NCBI RefSeq assembly: GCF_003710815.1 | Contig: NZ_RHHP01000042.1 | Coordinates: 1-64,000 of the forward strand | Length of the DNA: 64,000 nucleotides | Direction of reading: 5' to 3' | Source: Brevibacillus centrosporus | Lineage (GTDB): Bacteria > Bacillota > Bacilli > Brevibacillales > Brevibacillaceae | Part shown: positions 9,709-18,236 of the stretch, piece by piece | Numbering within the stretch: position 1 is the stretch's first letter | Layout of the letters: each line of letters starts with the position of its first letter | Position numbers and translations under genes: made by a program | The notes under the pieces: model-generated | Databases searched by the model: none | What the model was told of the DNA's origin: nothing | The model's input: only the letters and a program-made list of their open reading frames with translations

Positions 9709-10698
9709 TCAGCCTAGTGGAAAATGGCAGGCTACGGTATGCTCGTCACCCTGCAGTGCTGGAGCCTGTGAACGGCAAATGTCTTGTGCCAACGGGCAGC
9801 GTGCATGAAAGCTGCAGCCTTTTGGTGGATTTGCCGGACTTGGCACGTCCCCCTCCATGACGATCCGCTCCCTGCTTCGCAGATGCGGATTCGGAATGGG
9901 GTACGCATGGAGCAGTGCCTGCGTGTAGGGGTGCCGCGGATTTTTAAAGATATCCTCCGTCTTTGCCAGTTCTACAATTTTGCCAAGGTACATGACGGCG
10001 ATGCGGTCACTTATGTACTTGACGACACCAAGACCGTGTGCGATGAACAAGTACGTCAGCTGAAATTCCTTCTGCAAATCTTTCAGCAGGTTGAGCACTT
10101 GCGCCTGAATGGAAACGTCCAGGGCAGATACCGGTTCATCGCAAACGATCAGCTTCGGCTGCAAAATCAGTGCTCTCGCAATCCCGATCCGCTGTCTTTG
10201 GCCACCGGAAAACTCGTGAGGATAGCGGCTTTTGTGAAATTTCGAGAGGCCAACAATTTCCAGAATGTCATCGACCTTTCTCGAAACCTCGCTTTTATCG
10301 GTCAGCTTGTGGGCGAGCAGCGGTTCCGCTAACAAATCGCCAATTCGTTTTCTCGGATTCAAGGAAGAGTAAGGGTCCTGGAAAATGATTTGGAGGTCTG
10401 TGCGAATTTTTCGCAGTTCCATGGACGACAAGGTACTAAGCTCCTTGCCTTTGAAAATGACTTTCCCCTCCGTTTGGGGATCCAGCTGAACGATTGCTCG
10501 TCCTGTGGTCGATTTTCCGCACCCGGATTCGCCCACAAGAGAGATCGTTTCTCCCTCATAAATCGTCAGGTTCAGACCGTCTACGGCTTTTACCTGACCG
10601 ACTGTGCGAGAAATAATCCCCTTTTTGATAGGAAAATACTTTTTCAGGTTTTGCACTTCCAGTAAAGGGGTTCGTTCGTCGGATTTTATCAGACTCAT
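9709..10698 (-). CDS. Peptide ABC transporter ATP-binding protein, OppF/DppF type
   Basis: Cytoplasmic ATPase of 329 residues. It shows Walker A GESGCGKST, signature FSGGQRQRIGIARAL, Walker B LIVCDEPVSALD, and the C-terminal oligopeptide-transporter extension with a Cys cluster (CSFHARCPLAQDIC). The switch motif reads IAHGLGVVKYIS, with Gly where most family members have Asp (SHDLSVV), though the switch His is kept. Its ATG overlaps the TGA of the upstream ATPase gene by four bases (ATGA), so the two ATPases are probably made in equal amounts. Confidence 0.93.
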   Translation of the reverse strand: MSLIKSDERTPLLEVQNLKKYFPIKKGIISRTVGQVKAVDGLNLTIYEGETISLVGESGCGKSTTGRAIVQLDPQTEGKVIFKGKELSTLSSMELRKIRTDLQIIFQDPYSSLNPRKRIGDLLAEPLLAHKLTDKSEVSRKVDDILEIVGLSKFHKSRYPHEFSGGQRQRIGIARALILQPKLIVCDEPVSALDVSIQAQVLNLLKDLQKEFQLTYLFIAHGLGVVKYISDRIAVMYLGKIVELAKTEDIFKNPRHPYTQALLHAYPIPNPHLRSRERIVMEGDVPSPANPPKGCSFHARCPLAQDICRSQAPALQGDEHTVACHFPLG

Positions 10699-11717
10699 GC
10701 GATCACCTCTGTCCTCGGTTGGATCGGGGCTCTGTGCGGATCATCTTGTTGTAACCAGCAGCGAACCCGGTGGTCGCTCTCAGGCTGAATCGGAAGTAAA
10801 GGCGGCTTTTCGTGAGCGCATTTTTCGGTCGCGTACTGACATCTTGTGTGGAAGCGGCAGCCTTTAGGCATGTTGTGGATCGTCGGTACTGTACCTGGAA
10901 TCGAGAAAAGTCTCTGATCGCTGTCGTGCTCTAAGTGGGGAATGGAATCCATCAAACCTTTTGTGTAGGGGTGCTTGGGGTCATCAAACAAAGTAAACAC
11001 GTCTGCTTCTTCTACTACTTGTCCGGCGTACATGACAATGACTTTGTCCGCCATTTCCGCGATCACTCCCAAGTCATGGGAAATGATCATGATCGCCGTA
11101 TTCGATTCGTCTCGGAGCTTTTTCATCAGCTCCAGGATTTGTGCCTGAATCGTCACGTCCAAGGCCGTCGTCGGCTCATCTGCAATCAACAGCTTTGGCT
11201 TACAGGAAAGCGCCATCGCGATCATGACCCTCTGCCTCATCCCGCCAGATAGCTTGTGCGGATACTCGTCTATGATCTCCGATGCACGTGGGATCCCGAC
11301 TTTGGTCAGCATCTCGACCGCGTAGGCTCTCGCCTCTTTTGCTGGCAGCTTCATGTGAAGATTGATCAACTCTAGCATCTGGTTGCCTACTGTAAAGACA
11401 GGATTCAGAGAAGTCATAGGCTCCTGGAAAATCATCGAAATCTCGTTCCCTCGAATGCTGCGCATTTCCGCTTCTGTGGCTTTTGTCAGGTCTCTCCCGT
11501 TAAAAGTGATAGACCCCTTTTTAATCACGCCGGAATGGCCCAAGAGTCTCATGAGAGATAGGGAGGTCACGCTCTTCCCGCAGCCAGATTCACCTACGAT
11601 TCCGATCGTTTCTCCTGGCCGAAGCTGAAAGCTCACTTCCTCTACGGAGATGACCTCGCCTTTATCGGTTTGAAACGCAGTCTGGAGCTTATCTACTTCG
11701 AGAAAGTTTTTTTCCAA
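10695..11717 (-). CDS. Peptide ABC transporter ATP-binding protein, OppD/DppD type
   Basis: Partner ATPase of 340 residues: Walker A GESGCGKS, signature LSGGMRQRVMIAMAL, Walker B LLIADEPTTALD, switch SHDLGVIAEMAD, and the C-terminal Cys-containing extension (GCRFHTRCQYATEKC) of oligopeptide ATPases. The N-terminal order (TAFQTDKGEVISVEEVSF) is the OppD form. It starts 38 bp after the first M20D gene of the operon. Confidence 0.93.
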   Translation of the reverse strand: MEKNFLEVDKLQTAFQTDKGEVISVEEVSFQLRPGETIGIVGESGCGKSVTSLSLMRLLGHSGVIKKGSITFNGRDLTKATEAEMRSIRGNEISMIFQEPMTSLNPVFTVGNQMLELINLHMKLPAKEARAYAVEMLTKVGIPRASEIIDEYPHKLSGGMRQRVMIAMALSCKPKLLIADEPTTALDVTIQAQILELMKKLRDESNTAIMIISHDLGVIAEMADKVIVMYAGQVVEEADVFTLFDDPKHPYTKGLMDSIPHLEHDSDQRLFSIPGTVPTIHNMPKGCRFHTRCQYATEKCAHEKPPLLPIQPESDHRVRCWLQQDDPHRAPIQPRTEVIA

Positions 11718-11755
11718 GCCTCACACACCCCCGTCTTAGTGATCGTTATTCGGTA

Positions 11756-12964
11756 TTAGACTGCCGGTTCGGGAACAGGCTTTGTTTCCTTTTCTACGGC
11801 GTAATGATAGACCAGTGCGGTCAGTGCTTTCGCTGCGTGTACCATCGCTTGCTCATCAAAATCAAATCTTGGATGATGATGCGGGTAATGAGCGCCTGTG
11901 TCTTCATTTCGTGCACCTGTAAAAAAGAACATGCCCGGTCTTTCTCGCAAATAGTAGGAGAAATCTTCACTACCCATGATGGGCGTCATTTCTATGAGCT
12001 GATTCTCATCGCTGAATGTTTTGACCGCTTCGAGGAACGCGTCGGTCTCCTCTGCGTGATTGAAAACAGCAGGATAGCCTGATTCGTATTTCAATTGGCA
12101 ATCGGCATGCAGCCCCTGGCTGATTCCATTCACGATATTGGTCACTTCCCGCTGCATATGCTCTCTGACATTCTCGTCGAACGAGCGAACAGTTCCTTTG
12201 AGTACAGCTGAATCTGCGATGACGTTGCCCGCGTTTCCTGCATGGAAGGAGCCTACCGACAAAACAGCGGCCTTTTGTGGGTTAATTTGCCTGCTCACGA
12301 TATATTGCAGCTGACCCACAAGCTGTGCCCCAATCGCGACGGCATCGACTGTCTCGTGAGGCGAAGCACCATGTCCGCCTTTGCCCTGCACCACGATCTC
12401 AAACGCATCTGCTGCAGCCATCGCGTAGCCTTTTGCGTACAAATAGGTGCCGGTGGGTGCTTGGGAAGTGAGATGGGTGCCGAACACGACATCTACTCCA
12501 TCTAAGCAACCGTCTTCTATCATTCCGATCGCACCGCCGGGATTCAGTTCTTCCGCGTGCTGATGCAAAAGGACCACATTACCTGCCAGCTTGTCACGGT
12601 TCTCACTCAACACTTTTGCTACAGCGAGCAAAGTTGCCGTATGTCCATCATGTCCGCATGCGTGCATCACACCAGGTACTTTTGATTTATACGGAACTTC
12701 TTTTTCATCTGGGATCGGGAGGGCATCAAAGTCTGCGCGCAAGGCAATTGTCTTTCCAGGCTTCGCTCCACGAATGGTTCCGACAACGCCTCTACCACCG
12801 ACCTGCGTCTTCACCTCAATCCCATAGCTCTCCAGAATGCCTGCAATCATTTTAGGTGTCTCTACTTCCTGAAAAGATAGTTCAGGGTATTGATGCAGAT
12901 GTCTTCTCCATTCGACCATTTGCTCATACATCGATTCTATCTGAGTAAACCAATGATTCAGCAT
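11756..12964 (-). CDS. M20D amidohydrolase, first gene of the peptide operon
   Basis: Cytosolic metal amidohydrolase of 402 residues, paralogous to the gene at 3457-4671. Motifs: RRHLHQYPELSFQE, LRADFDALPIPDEKEVPY, HACGHDGHTATL, HAEELNPGGAIGMIEDG and GSEDFSYYL. I choose the ATG at 12964 (MLNHWFTQ) because AGAGGGG lies nine bases before it and the N-terminus then aligns with the paralogue; a start at 13000 would fall on the predicted transcription start. It leads the operon, behind the promoter at 13007-13035. Inferred role: deacylation or hydrolysis of the imported substrate. Confidence 0.9.
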   Translation of the reverse strand: MLNHWFTQIESMYEQMVEWRRHLHQYPELSFQEVETPKMIAGILESYGIEVKTQVGGRGVVGTIRGAKPGKTIALRADFDALPIPDEKEVPYKSKVPGVMHACGHDGHTATLLAVAKVLSENRDKLAGNVVLLHQHAEELNPGGAIGMIEDGCLDGVDVVFGTHLTSQAPTGTYLYAKGYAMAAADAFEIVVQGKGGHGASPHETVDAVAIGAQLVGQLQYIVSRQINPQKAAVLSVGSFHAGNAGNVIADSAVLKGTVRSFDENVREHMQREVTNIVNGISQGLHADCQLKYESGYPAVFNHAEETDAFLEAVKTFSDENQLIEMTPIMGSEDFSYYLRERPGMFFFTGARNEDTGAHYPHHHPRFDFDEQAMVHAAKALTALVYHYAVEKETKPVPEPAV

Positions 12965-13006
12965 TCGGATTCCCCTCTCAATATGTTGGTAAAAATCCAT
13001 ATTTTG

Positions 13007-13035
13007 AGTATACGAATATTCAGATATAGATTCAA
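13007..13035 (-). promoter_or_regulatory. Sigma-A promoter of the peptide-utilisation operon
   Basis: On the minus strand: -35 TTGAAT (13030-13035), 17-bp spacer, -10 TATACT (13007-13012). It lies about 45 bp upstream of the ATG at 12964, and no other comparable promoter was seen in the following 9.5 kb of tightly packed genes. Confidence 0.7.
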
Positions 13036-13073
13036 TTATATTTTTCAGTTTATTCAGAATAAAAATTTTATTA

Positions 13074-13087
13074 TGAAAACGTTTTCA
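13074..13087. promoter_or_regulatory. cre box (CcpA catabolite-control site)
   Basis: TGAAAACGTTTTCA is a perfect 14-bp palindrome that matches the catabolite responsive element consensus TGWAARCGYTWNCW at every position. Its centre is about 80 bp upstream of the expected transcription start, farther than a simple blocking site. Upstream cre boxes are known to activate some Bacillus promoters (ackA, pta), so activation and repression are both possible. Confidence 0.75.
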
Positions 13088-13149
13088 TCTATGATCTTGC
13101 AAGTTTGTAATCTCTGTTAACACATCGGAACACTTGGTATTAAATGATT

Positions 13150-13180
13150 AAAAAAGGAACGCAATACACGTTCCTTTTTT
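13150..13180. terminator. Bidirectional-type terminator after the S9 peptidase pair
   Basis: AAAAAAGGAACG/CGTTCCTTTTTT, a perfect 12-bp stem with T-runs on both strands, 20 bp beyond the stop of the S9 peptidase gene. It isolates that unit from the peptide operon promoter. Confidence 0.85.
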
Positions 13181-13200
13181 GATTAGAGCAAACAAAGCCT

Positions 13201-15222
13201 CTACTCCATCACTACTTTTTCCGTCTGGTGCAGGTACGTATCGAACCATTCTCCTGTGTATTGCAAGCGCAAAACCCGCTGTTCCGGATCTCCGCTGCGG
13301 GATAGCTCGTGGCTCGCCCCTGGGAAACGAATGAAGCTGACTGGTGCCTTTCCCTGATGCTGCAAGGCGATATACAGCTGCTCTGCCTGTTCGATCGGGC
13401 AGCGATGGTCCTGTTCACCATGCATGATCAGGAGAGGCGTTTCCATCTTGGCGACATGACGAATCGGGGAGTGCTGCCAAAGCTTCTCTGGATTGGTAAA
13501 AGGATTGCCTTGAATCTCTTCCTCCGTGAAATAGTAGCCGATATCGCTCACCCCGTAAAAGCTGAGCCAGTTGCAAATGCTGCGATCTGTAACCGCCGCT
13601 TTGAACAGATTCGTTTGGCCGATGATCCAGTTGGTCATGAATCCCCCGTAGCTGCCGCCTGCAACACCTAGTCGCTCTGTATCGATAAAATCAAACGTCT
13701 GGCATGCGAATTTGACTGCACTCATCAAATCGAGGTAGTCGTTTCCACCGTAATCTCCGCAGCACGCTTGGACAAATTGGTCACCGTAGCCCAAGCTCCC
13801 CCGTGGATTGGTATACAAGACTGCATAGCCTTTTGCCGCGAGCAGCTGGAACTCGTGGAAGAACGTATTCCCGTACATGGAGTGTGGGCCCCCGTGGATT
13901 TGCAGGACCATCGGGTATTTTTCACCAGGCTGAAAGCACACTGGCTTCAACAGCCAGCCGTGAAGCTTCCAGCCATCTTCCCCCTGATACTCCAGCTCGA
14001 TCGGCTCAGGCAACGCCAGCTCTTCCATCAGATCATGATTGACGTCCGTCAGACGAACTTCCTCACCTGTTGATAGATTCGAAGCATACAAATCTCCGGC
14101 CGTACGCGTATCGCTGACAGCCAGTACGACGGTATGGCTCTGTTCATTTAGACTAAATCCGTAAATGTTTCGAGCGCCGCCTACGACTTGGGTAATCTTA
14201 CCGTCCAATGTCGTATGATATAGACCCGAATTGCCTCGCTCACTCGCGATGAAATACAGGCCTTGACCGTCTTCCGTCCAAACTCCGCCTGGATTTGGAT
14301 GGCCAGGAGAGCGCACGTCTCCAATCGTGCAATCGCCTACATGAACATCCCAGTTCGCCGTGATGCAAGTCTGTGTTCCCTTTTCCAGATCCGTCACCCA
14401 AAGGCTCTTTTGTGTGGCGATCATCCGTGTGGGAGATTCGTTACCGATATACGCCAGCTTCTTGCCATCAACTGACCAGGTAGGGTTTGAAAAGGTTCCT
14501 GCACTATTGGTCAGCTTTTTCCATTCTCCACCTGCTACGGGTACAAGATAAACGTCCAGAGCAAGATGCAGATCCGTATTATCCACACGGTTCGCCGTTA
14601 TCGCCAGCCACTCGCCGTCTGGGGACCATGTCCCTACGGTGTGCTGATACTTCCCTTCTGTCAGTGGTGTGATTTCTCCGGTTTCCACTTCTACCACAGC
14701 AATCTGTTTGTTGGTATCATACACAAAGCCAGCGTCATCCGACTTGTACATCATCCGGTTAACCACGATCGCTTTTCTCGGCAATTCCTTCTTCTCGTCG
14801 GTTTCCAGGTCAGCAAACGAATCATCCGGCGCAAGTGTCGATGAAAAAGCGATTCGCTTCCCATCGGGGGACCACACCGGATTACCCGCTCCTGTTCTGC
14901 ATCTCGTCAGCTGCCTTGGCTCTCCCCCGTTCACATCGATCAGCCAGATTTGCGATTTTCCCGAACGTTTGGAAACAAAGCAGATCGTGGATCCATCGGG
15001 CGACCAGCGAGGATAGGAGTCACGTACCTCACCCGTTGTGAGCGCTGTAACCGTTTGGTCTTGTAAAGATTGAAGAAACAGATGCGTTTGGTAAGCGCGA
15101 TTTTCATCCACCATCGACTGCACGTACACGACTTTCCTTCCATCGGGAGAAAGCTGCGGATCACTCGCATACCGAATTCGATAAAAATCTTCCGCCGTAA
15201 TGCCTCGTTTGTCCTGTACCAT
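13201..15222 (-). CDS. S9 family peptidase (acylaminoacyl-peptidase/DPP-like)
   Basis: Serine peptidase of 673 residues of the prolyl oligopeptidase family. Residues about 1-400 form a beta-propeller built from WD40-like PD40 repeats (SPDGRKVVYV, SPDGSTICFVS, SPDGKRIAFSS, SVDGKKLAYIG). The C-terminal alpha/beta hydrolase domain has oxyanion segment HGGPHSMYG, nucleophile GGSYGGFMTNW, Asp in EQDHRCP and His in GASHEL. No signal peptide, so cytosolic peptide turnover is likely. The ATG at 15222 follows GAGGAG/GAAGGA, six bases after the previous gene stops, so it is the second gene of a two-gene operon with another S9 enzyme. Confidence 0.93.
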   Translation of the reverse strand: MVQDKRGITAEDFYRIRYASDPQLSPDGRKVVYVQSMVDENRAYQTHLFLQSLQDQTVTALTTGEVRDSYPRWSPDGSTICFVSKRSGKSQIWLIDVNGGEPRQLTRCRTGAGNPVWSPDGKRIAFSSTLAPDDSFADLETDEKKELPRKAIVVNRMMYKSDDAGFVYDTNKQIAVVEVETGEITPLTEGKYQHTVGTWSPDGEWLAITANRVDNTDLHLALDVYLVPVAGGEWKKLTNSAGTFSNPTWSVDGKKLAYIGNESPTRMIATQKSLWVTDLEKGTQTCITANWDVHVGDCTIGDVRSPGHPNPGGVWTEDGQGLYFIASERGNSGLYHTTLDGKITQVVGGARNIYGFSLNEQSHTVVLAVSDTRTAGDLYASNLSTGEEVRLTDVNHDLMEELALPEPIELEYQGEDGWKLHGWLLKPVCFQPGEKYPMVLQIHGGPHSMYGNTFFHEFQLLAAKGYAVLYTNPRGSLGYGDQFVQACCGDYGGNDYLDLMSAVKFACQTFDFIDTERLGVAGGSYGGFMTNWIIGQTNLFKAAVTDRSICNWLSFYGVSDIGYYFTEEEIQGNPFTNPEKLWQHSPIRHVAKMETPLLIMHGEQDHRCPIEQAEQLYIALQHQGKAPVSFIRFPGASHELSRSGDPEQRVLRLQYTGEWFDTYLHQTEKVVME

Positions 15223-15228
15223 CGTCCT

Positions 15229-17016
15229 TCACTCCTCTTCTGAATGGGAATTCGCCAGGTGATGCAGAAAAAACTCGGATATTTTGTGATTCATGGTGAT
15301 ATGATTTTCCAGTTTCTCAGTCATGTGGCCTTCATCTTCAAAAATGTGAAGATCGACCAGCTGTCCCCTCTCTTTCATGTCCGCTACCAGCTGTTCTGCT
15401 TCACTGACAGGGACGCGCGTATCGTTGCGGCCATGAAATACGAGCAAGGGGACGTTTATACGTGCGGAATGATTGAGCGGAGCGATTTCTTCAAAAAACT
15501 CGCTGTCTTCTGCGAGCGAACCGTACTCTGCTTCCCGTAATTTGCGTCTCCACTCCCCCGTGTTTTCGAGGAAGGTCCGGAAGTGCGAGATCCCTACAAT
15601 ATCGACGCCAGCTGCCCATAGATCCGGATAATGGGTTAATGCCGCCAGTACCATGAAGCCGCCATAGCTGCGTCCCATGATACCGATTGCATGCCCATTC
15701 ACTTCTTCTTGGTTGGACAGGTCCTTTGCCAGCCAGGCAAGATCCGCTACAGAGTCCATCCGCTTCCGCTTGTCATCCAGCTGCACATAGGTACGGCCAT
15801 ACCCCATGCTGCCACGCACGTTTGGTGCCACGACGATGAAGCCTTGATTCGCCAGATATTGAAAAACGGGATGGTATTCGGCGCGTATCTGACTCTCCGG
15901 CCCACCGTGCACGTGAATGACAACCGGTTTATTCCGTGCCTGTCCTTTGGAATAGAAGAAGTAAGGTACTTCCAAGCCGTCAAAGGAGCGAAAGGTTTTC
16001 AGTTCCGGTGTCACGAGCGTCTGCTCAATCACCTCGGACCTGCCAATCGTTGTAATCTGCTCGTATGCTTTTGCTGCAAGCGTATAGGTCCAGATGTCTC
16101 CTGGCATCGTAGGGCTTTTCAACGTAAATGTCAGTTGCTCATCCGACAGCCAGGCAAGTGACTGGATCACGCCAAAGGGAGTCCCTTCGACCTTCTCGTA
16201 TGTACGTTCTGGTACGGAATATAACGATAAGGATGAGATGCCGCCTTCGTTTGTCGTGAATGCAATCTGCTGCTCATCCTTTGACAGGACGATTTCTTCT
16301 ATGTCCCAGCCGGGAATGTGGACAATGCGCTCTAACTCAGGGCTATCAAAGGTAAATCGATACAAGCCCATCGTATCTTCGGCGCGATCTGTGACAAGAT
16401 ACCCCCCGTTTCCGTCCGCAGTCATTTTCAAAGACTGGAATCGCGCAGGGACACTGCAAATCGGCAATCTCGATGCTTTTTTCGTTTGCACGTCCAAGAG
16501 GTACAGTGCGTTGTCGATATTCGTTTCCTGCACGCTAAAGACGATCTGCTTGCCGTCTGGCAGCCAGCCAATCGGGACGCATCGGCCGTCATAGGCAAAG
16601 ACTTCCTCGATCACGCCGCTTGCCACATCCTGCACAAACAAATCAAAGCAGCGTGGATGACGCCGGTTACTGGACCAAACTATCTTTTCCCCATTTGGAG
16701 ACCAGCCACCGAAATAATGAAAATGATCAGGAGAGCTCGTGAGTGATGCGACCACTTCTCCCCTGCCGTTCAGCAGGTAAAGCTGCTGGCGTTCATCCCC
16801 TTTGCAGTCCATTCCTACAATCGTTTTTGTACCGCAAGGAGAATGGTCATACTCAACGACTCGATCAGGCAGAGAGGTGATTTGCACCGGACCTGACTCT
16901 TCCCAGCTCCACAGCTGTGCAGAGCCCGAAATTTTGCTGAGGAACGTCCATTTCTTCTGTCCAGGCACTACTTTCATCTGATAAGCGGACTGCACTTGCA
17001 AATAATCCAAGATCAT
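15229..17016 (-). CDS. S9 family peptidase, second paralogue
   Basis: Prolyl-oligopeptidase-family protein of 595 residues with an N-terminal propeller (SPNGEKIVWSSN, LPDGKQIVFSV) and a C-terminal hydrolase domain: HVHGGPESQ, nucleophile MGRSYGGFMVL, Asp in GRNDTRVP and His in EDEGHMTEK. It is shorter than its neighbour and only loosely similar outside the catalytic domain, so the pair probably differs in specificity. GAGAGGGGGAT precedes the ATG at 17016. First gene of the S9 operon; no clear promoter was identified in the 180 bp upstream. Confidence 0.92.
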   Translation of the reverse strand: MILDYLQVQSAYQMKVVPGQKKWTFLSKISGSAQLWSWEESGPVQITSLPDRVVEYDHSPCGTKTIVGMDCKGDERQQLYLLNGRGEVVASLTSSPDHFHYFGGWSPNGEKIVWSSNRRHPRCFDLFVQDVASGVIEEVFAYDGRCVPIGWLPDGKQIVFSVQETNIDNALYLLDVQTKKASRLPICSVPARFQSLKMTADGNGGYLVTDRAEDTMGLYRFTFDSPELERIVHIPGWDIEEIVLSKDEQQIAFTTNEGGISSLSLYSVPERTYEKVEGTPFGVIQSLAWLSDEQLTFTLKSPTMPGDIWTYTLAAKAYEQITTIGRSEVIEQTLVTPELKTFRSFDGLEVPYFFYSKGQARNKPVVIHVHGGPESQIRAEYHPVFQYLANQGFIVVAPNVRGSMGYGRTYVQLDDKRKRMDSVADLAWLAKDLSNQEEVNGHAIGIMGRSYGGFMVLAALTHYPDLWAAGVDIVGISHFRTFLENTGEWRRKLREAEYGSLAEDSEFFEEIAPLNHSARINVPLLVFHGRNDTRVPVSEAEQLVADMKERGQLVDLHIFEDEGHMTEKLENHITMNHKISEFFLHHLANSHSEEE

Positions 17017-17144
17017 ACACTGTCATCCCCCTCTCGTAGTTTCCCTCCAAATCAACCAGTTCCACGAAAATCGAATTTATCCTTCAACTTCTTTTCAATT
17101 GTCTGTATTTTTTGCAAATTCCCCCAATGTGCTTCCATCAAGAA

Positions 17145-17188
17145 AGCGCAAACCCGTACAGGAAGAAAACTTCCTGCGAGCTTGCGCT
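17145..17188 (-). terminator. Hairpin terminator after the DMT transporter
   Basis: Two-part stem AGCGCAA/TTGCGCT and CAGGAAG/CTTCCTG around an AAAA loop, ten bases past the transporter stop, with a short T-tract (CTTTCTTG) on the minus strand. Confidence 0.6.
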
Positions 17189-17197
17189 ATTACCTAC

Positions 17198-18109
17198 TTA
17201 CATGGATTTTGTACGTTCTGCCAACAGCTCTGTCTGTCTCGTCGATGCTTTTCGAGAACGAACGGTCGCGACGATAACCCCGGTCACGATCAAGAGCGAT
17301 CCCCCTACTTGAATAGCGGTTACTTGGGAGCCAAGCAGAAGAAAACCAACCAGCATGGCTACAAACGGCTGCAAATTGAGGAAAATGGCAGCTTTTCCCG
17401 TGCCTACTACCTGGAGCTGCTGATTCCATACCAACCCGCAAATCCCCTGCATAAAAATCGCTGTCAAAATGAGCATGGCCCACGCCCAAAACTCATGGCT
17501 GATCACGGATGTCCGATCAAGGGTGAGGAAGGCAGCTGGGGTGAGAAAAATGGTACCTACTGTAGTGGAATACACGGTCGAGATAAACGGATGCATCGTC
17601 TCTGTCAGCTTGCGGATGATGATCATGGATGAGGAGAAGGTCACCATCGCAATCAGAATCAGCATGACACCTTTGGAGATCGTAAGTCCTGCACCGATGC
17701 CCACTACACAAAACGTTCCCAGAAGAGCCAGAGCAGAGCCAATCTTCATACGATTGGTAAACTGTTCCTTCAAAAACAGGGAGGCCAAAATTGCTGTGAC
17801 AATGGGTGCCATCGATAAGATCAAGGAAGCCGTTGTTGCATCCGTGGTAAGCAAGCCATTGAAATAGGCAGTCTGATTCGCCAACGTCCCAATCAGACCA
17901 AGCAAAACCAATAGTCCCCACTCTCTCGGCTTGATTTTCACGAATTTCTTTGTGATCCACGCATAACAGAGTAAAAACAGTGACGTAAACATCAGTCGAA
18001 CATCTGCCAAAAACAGGGGAGGAAATTCTTTGACCAGCATGCTGCCGAATACAAAATTGCTCCCCCACAGCGTAACACAAAACAGCAACAGCAAGTATGA
18101 TCGAATCAT
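17198..18109 (-). CDS. EamA/DMT-family transporter (metabolite exporter)
   Basis: Integral membrane protein of 303 residues with ten predicted helices in two EamA repeats, the second beginning near GVMLILIAMVTFSSSM. The N-terminus LLLLFCVTLWGSNFVFG and the motif FNGLLTTDATTASLILSMAPI are typical of RhaT/YdcZ-like drug and metabolite exporters. GAAGGAT precedes the ATG at 18109. Monocistronic. The substrate cannot be predicted. Confidence 0.9.
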   Translation of the reverse strand: MIRSYLLLLFCVTLWGSNFVFGSMLVKEFPPLFLADVRLMFTSLFLLCYAWITKKFVKIKPREWGLLVLLGLIGTLANQTAYFNGLLTTDATTASLILSMAPIVTAILASLFLKEQFTNRMKIGSALALLGTFCVVGIGAGLTISKGVMLILIAMVTFSSSMIIIRKLTETMHPFISTVYSTTVGTIFLTPAAFLTLDRTSVISHEFWAWAMLILTAIFMQGICGLVWNQQLQVVGTGKAAIFLNLQPFVAMLVGFLLLGSQVTAIQVGGSLLIVTGVIVATVRSRKASTRQTELLAERTKSM

Positions 18110-18236
18110 GGTCTATCCTTCTTTCGCCCGTTACATTCAACTCTTTGCTACGCTATAGTAACCGAGAGTTGCGCAAAAGTCCATGAGATTTTCAACCATA
18201 TTTTTCTGGTAAAGATGTTCTGATTTACACAATACT

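Noticed and set aside
9709..10698. VanY neighbourhood or peptide operons as a glycopeptide resistance cluster
   Set aside because: No vanR/S, vanH, vanA or vanX-like genes occur; the VanY-like gene is solitary.
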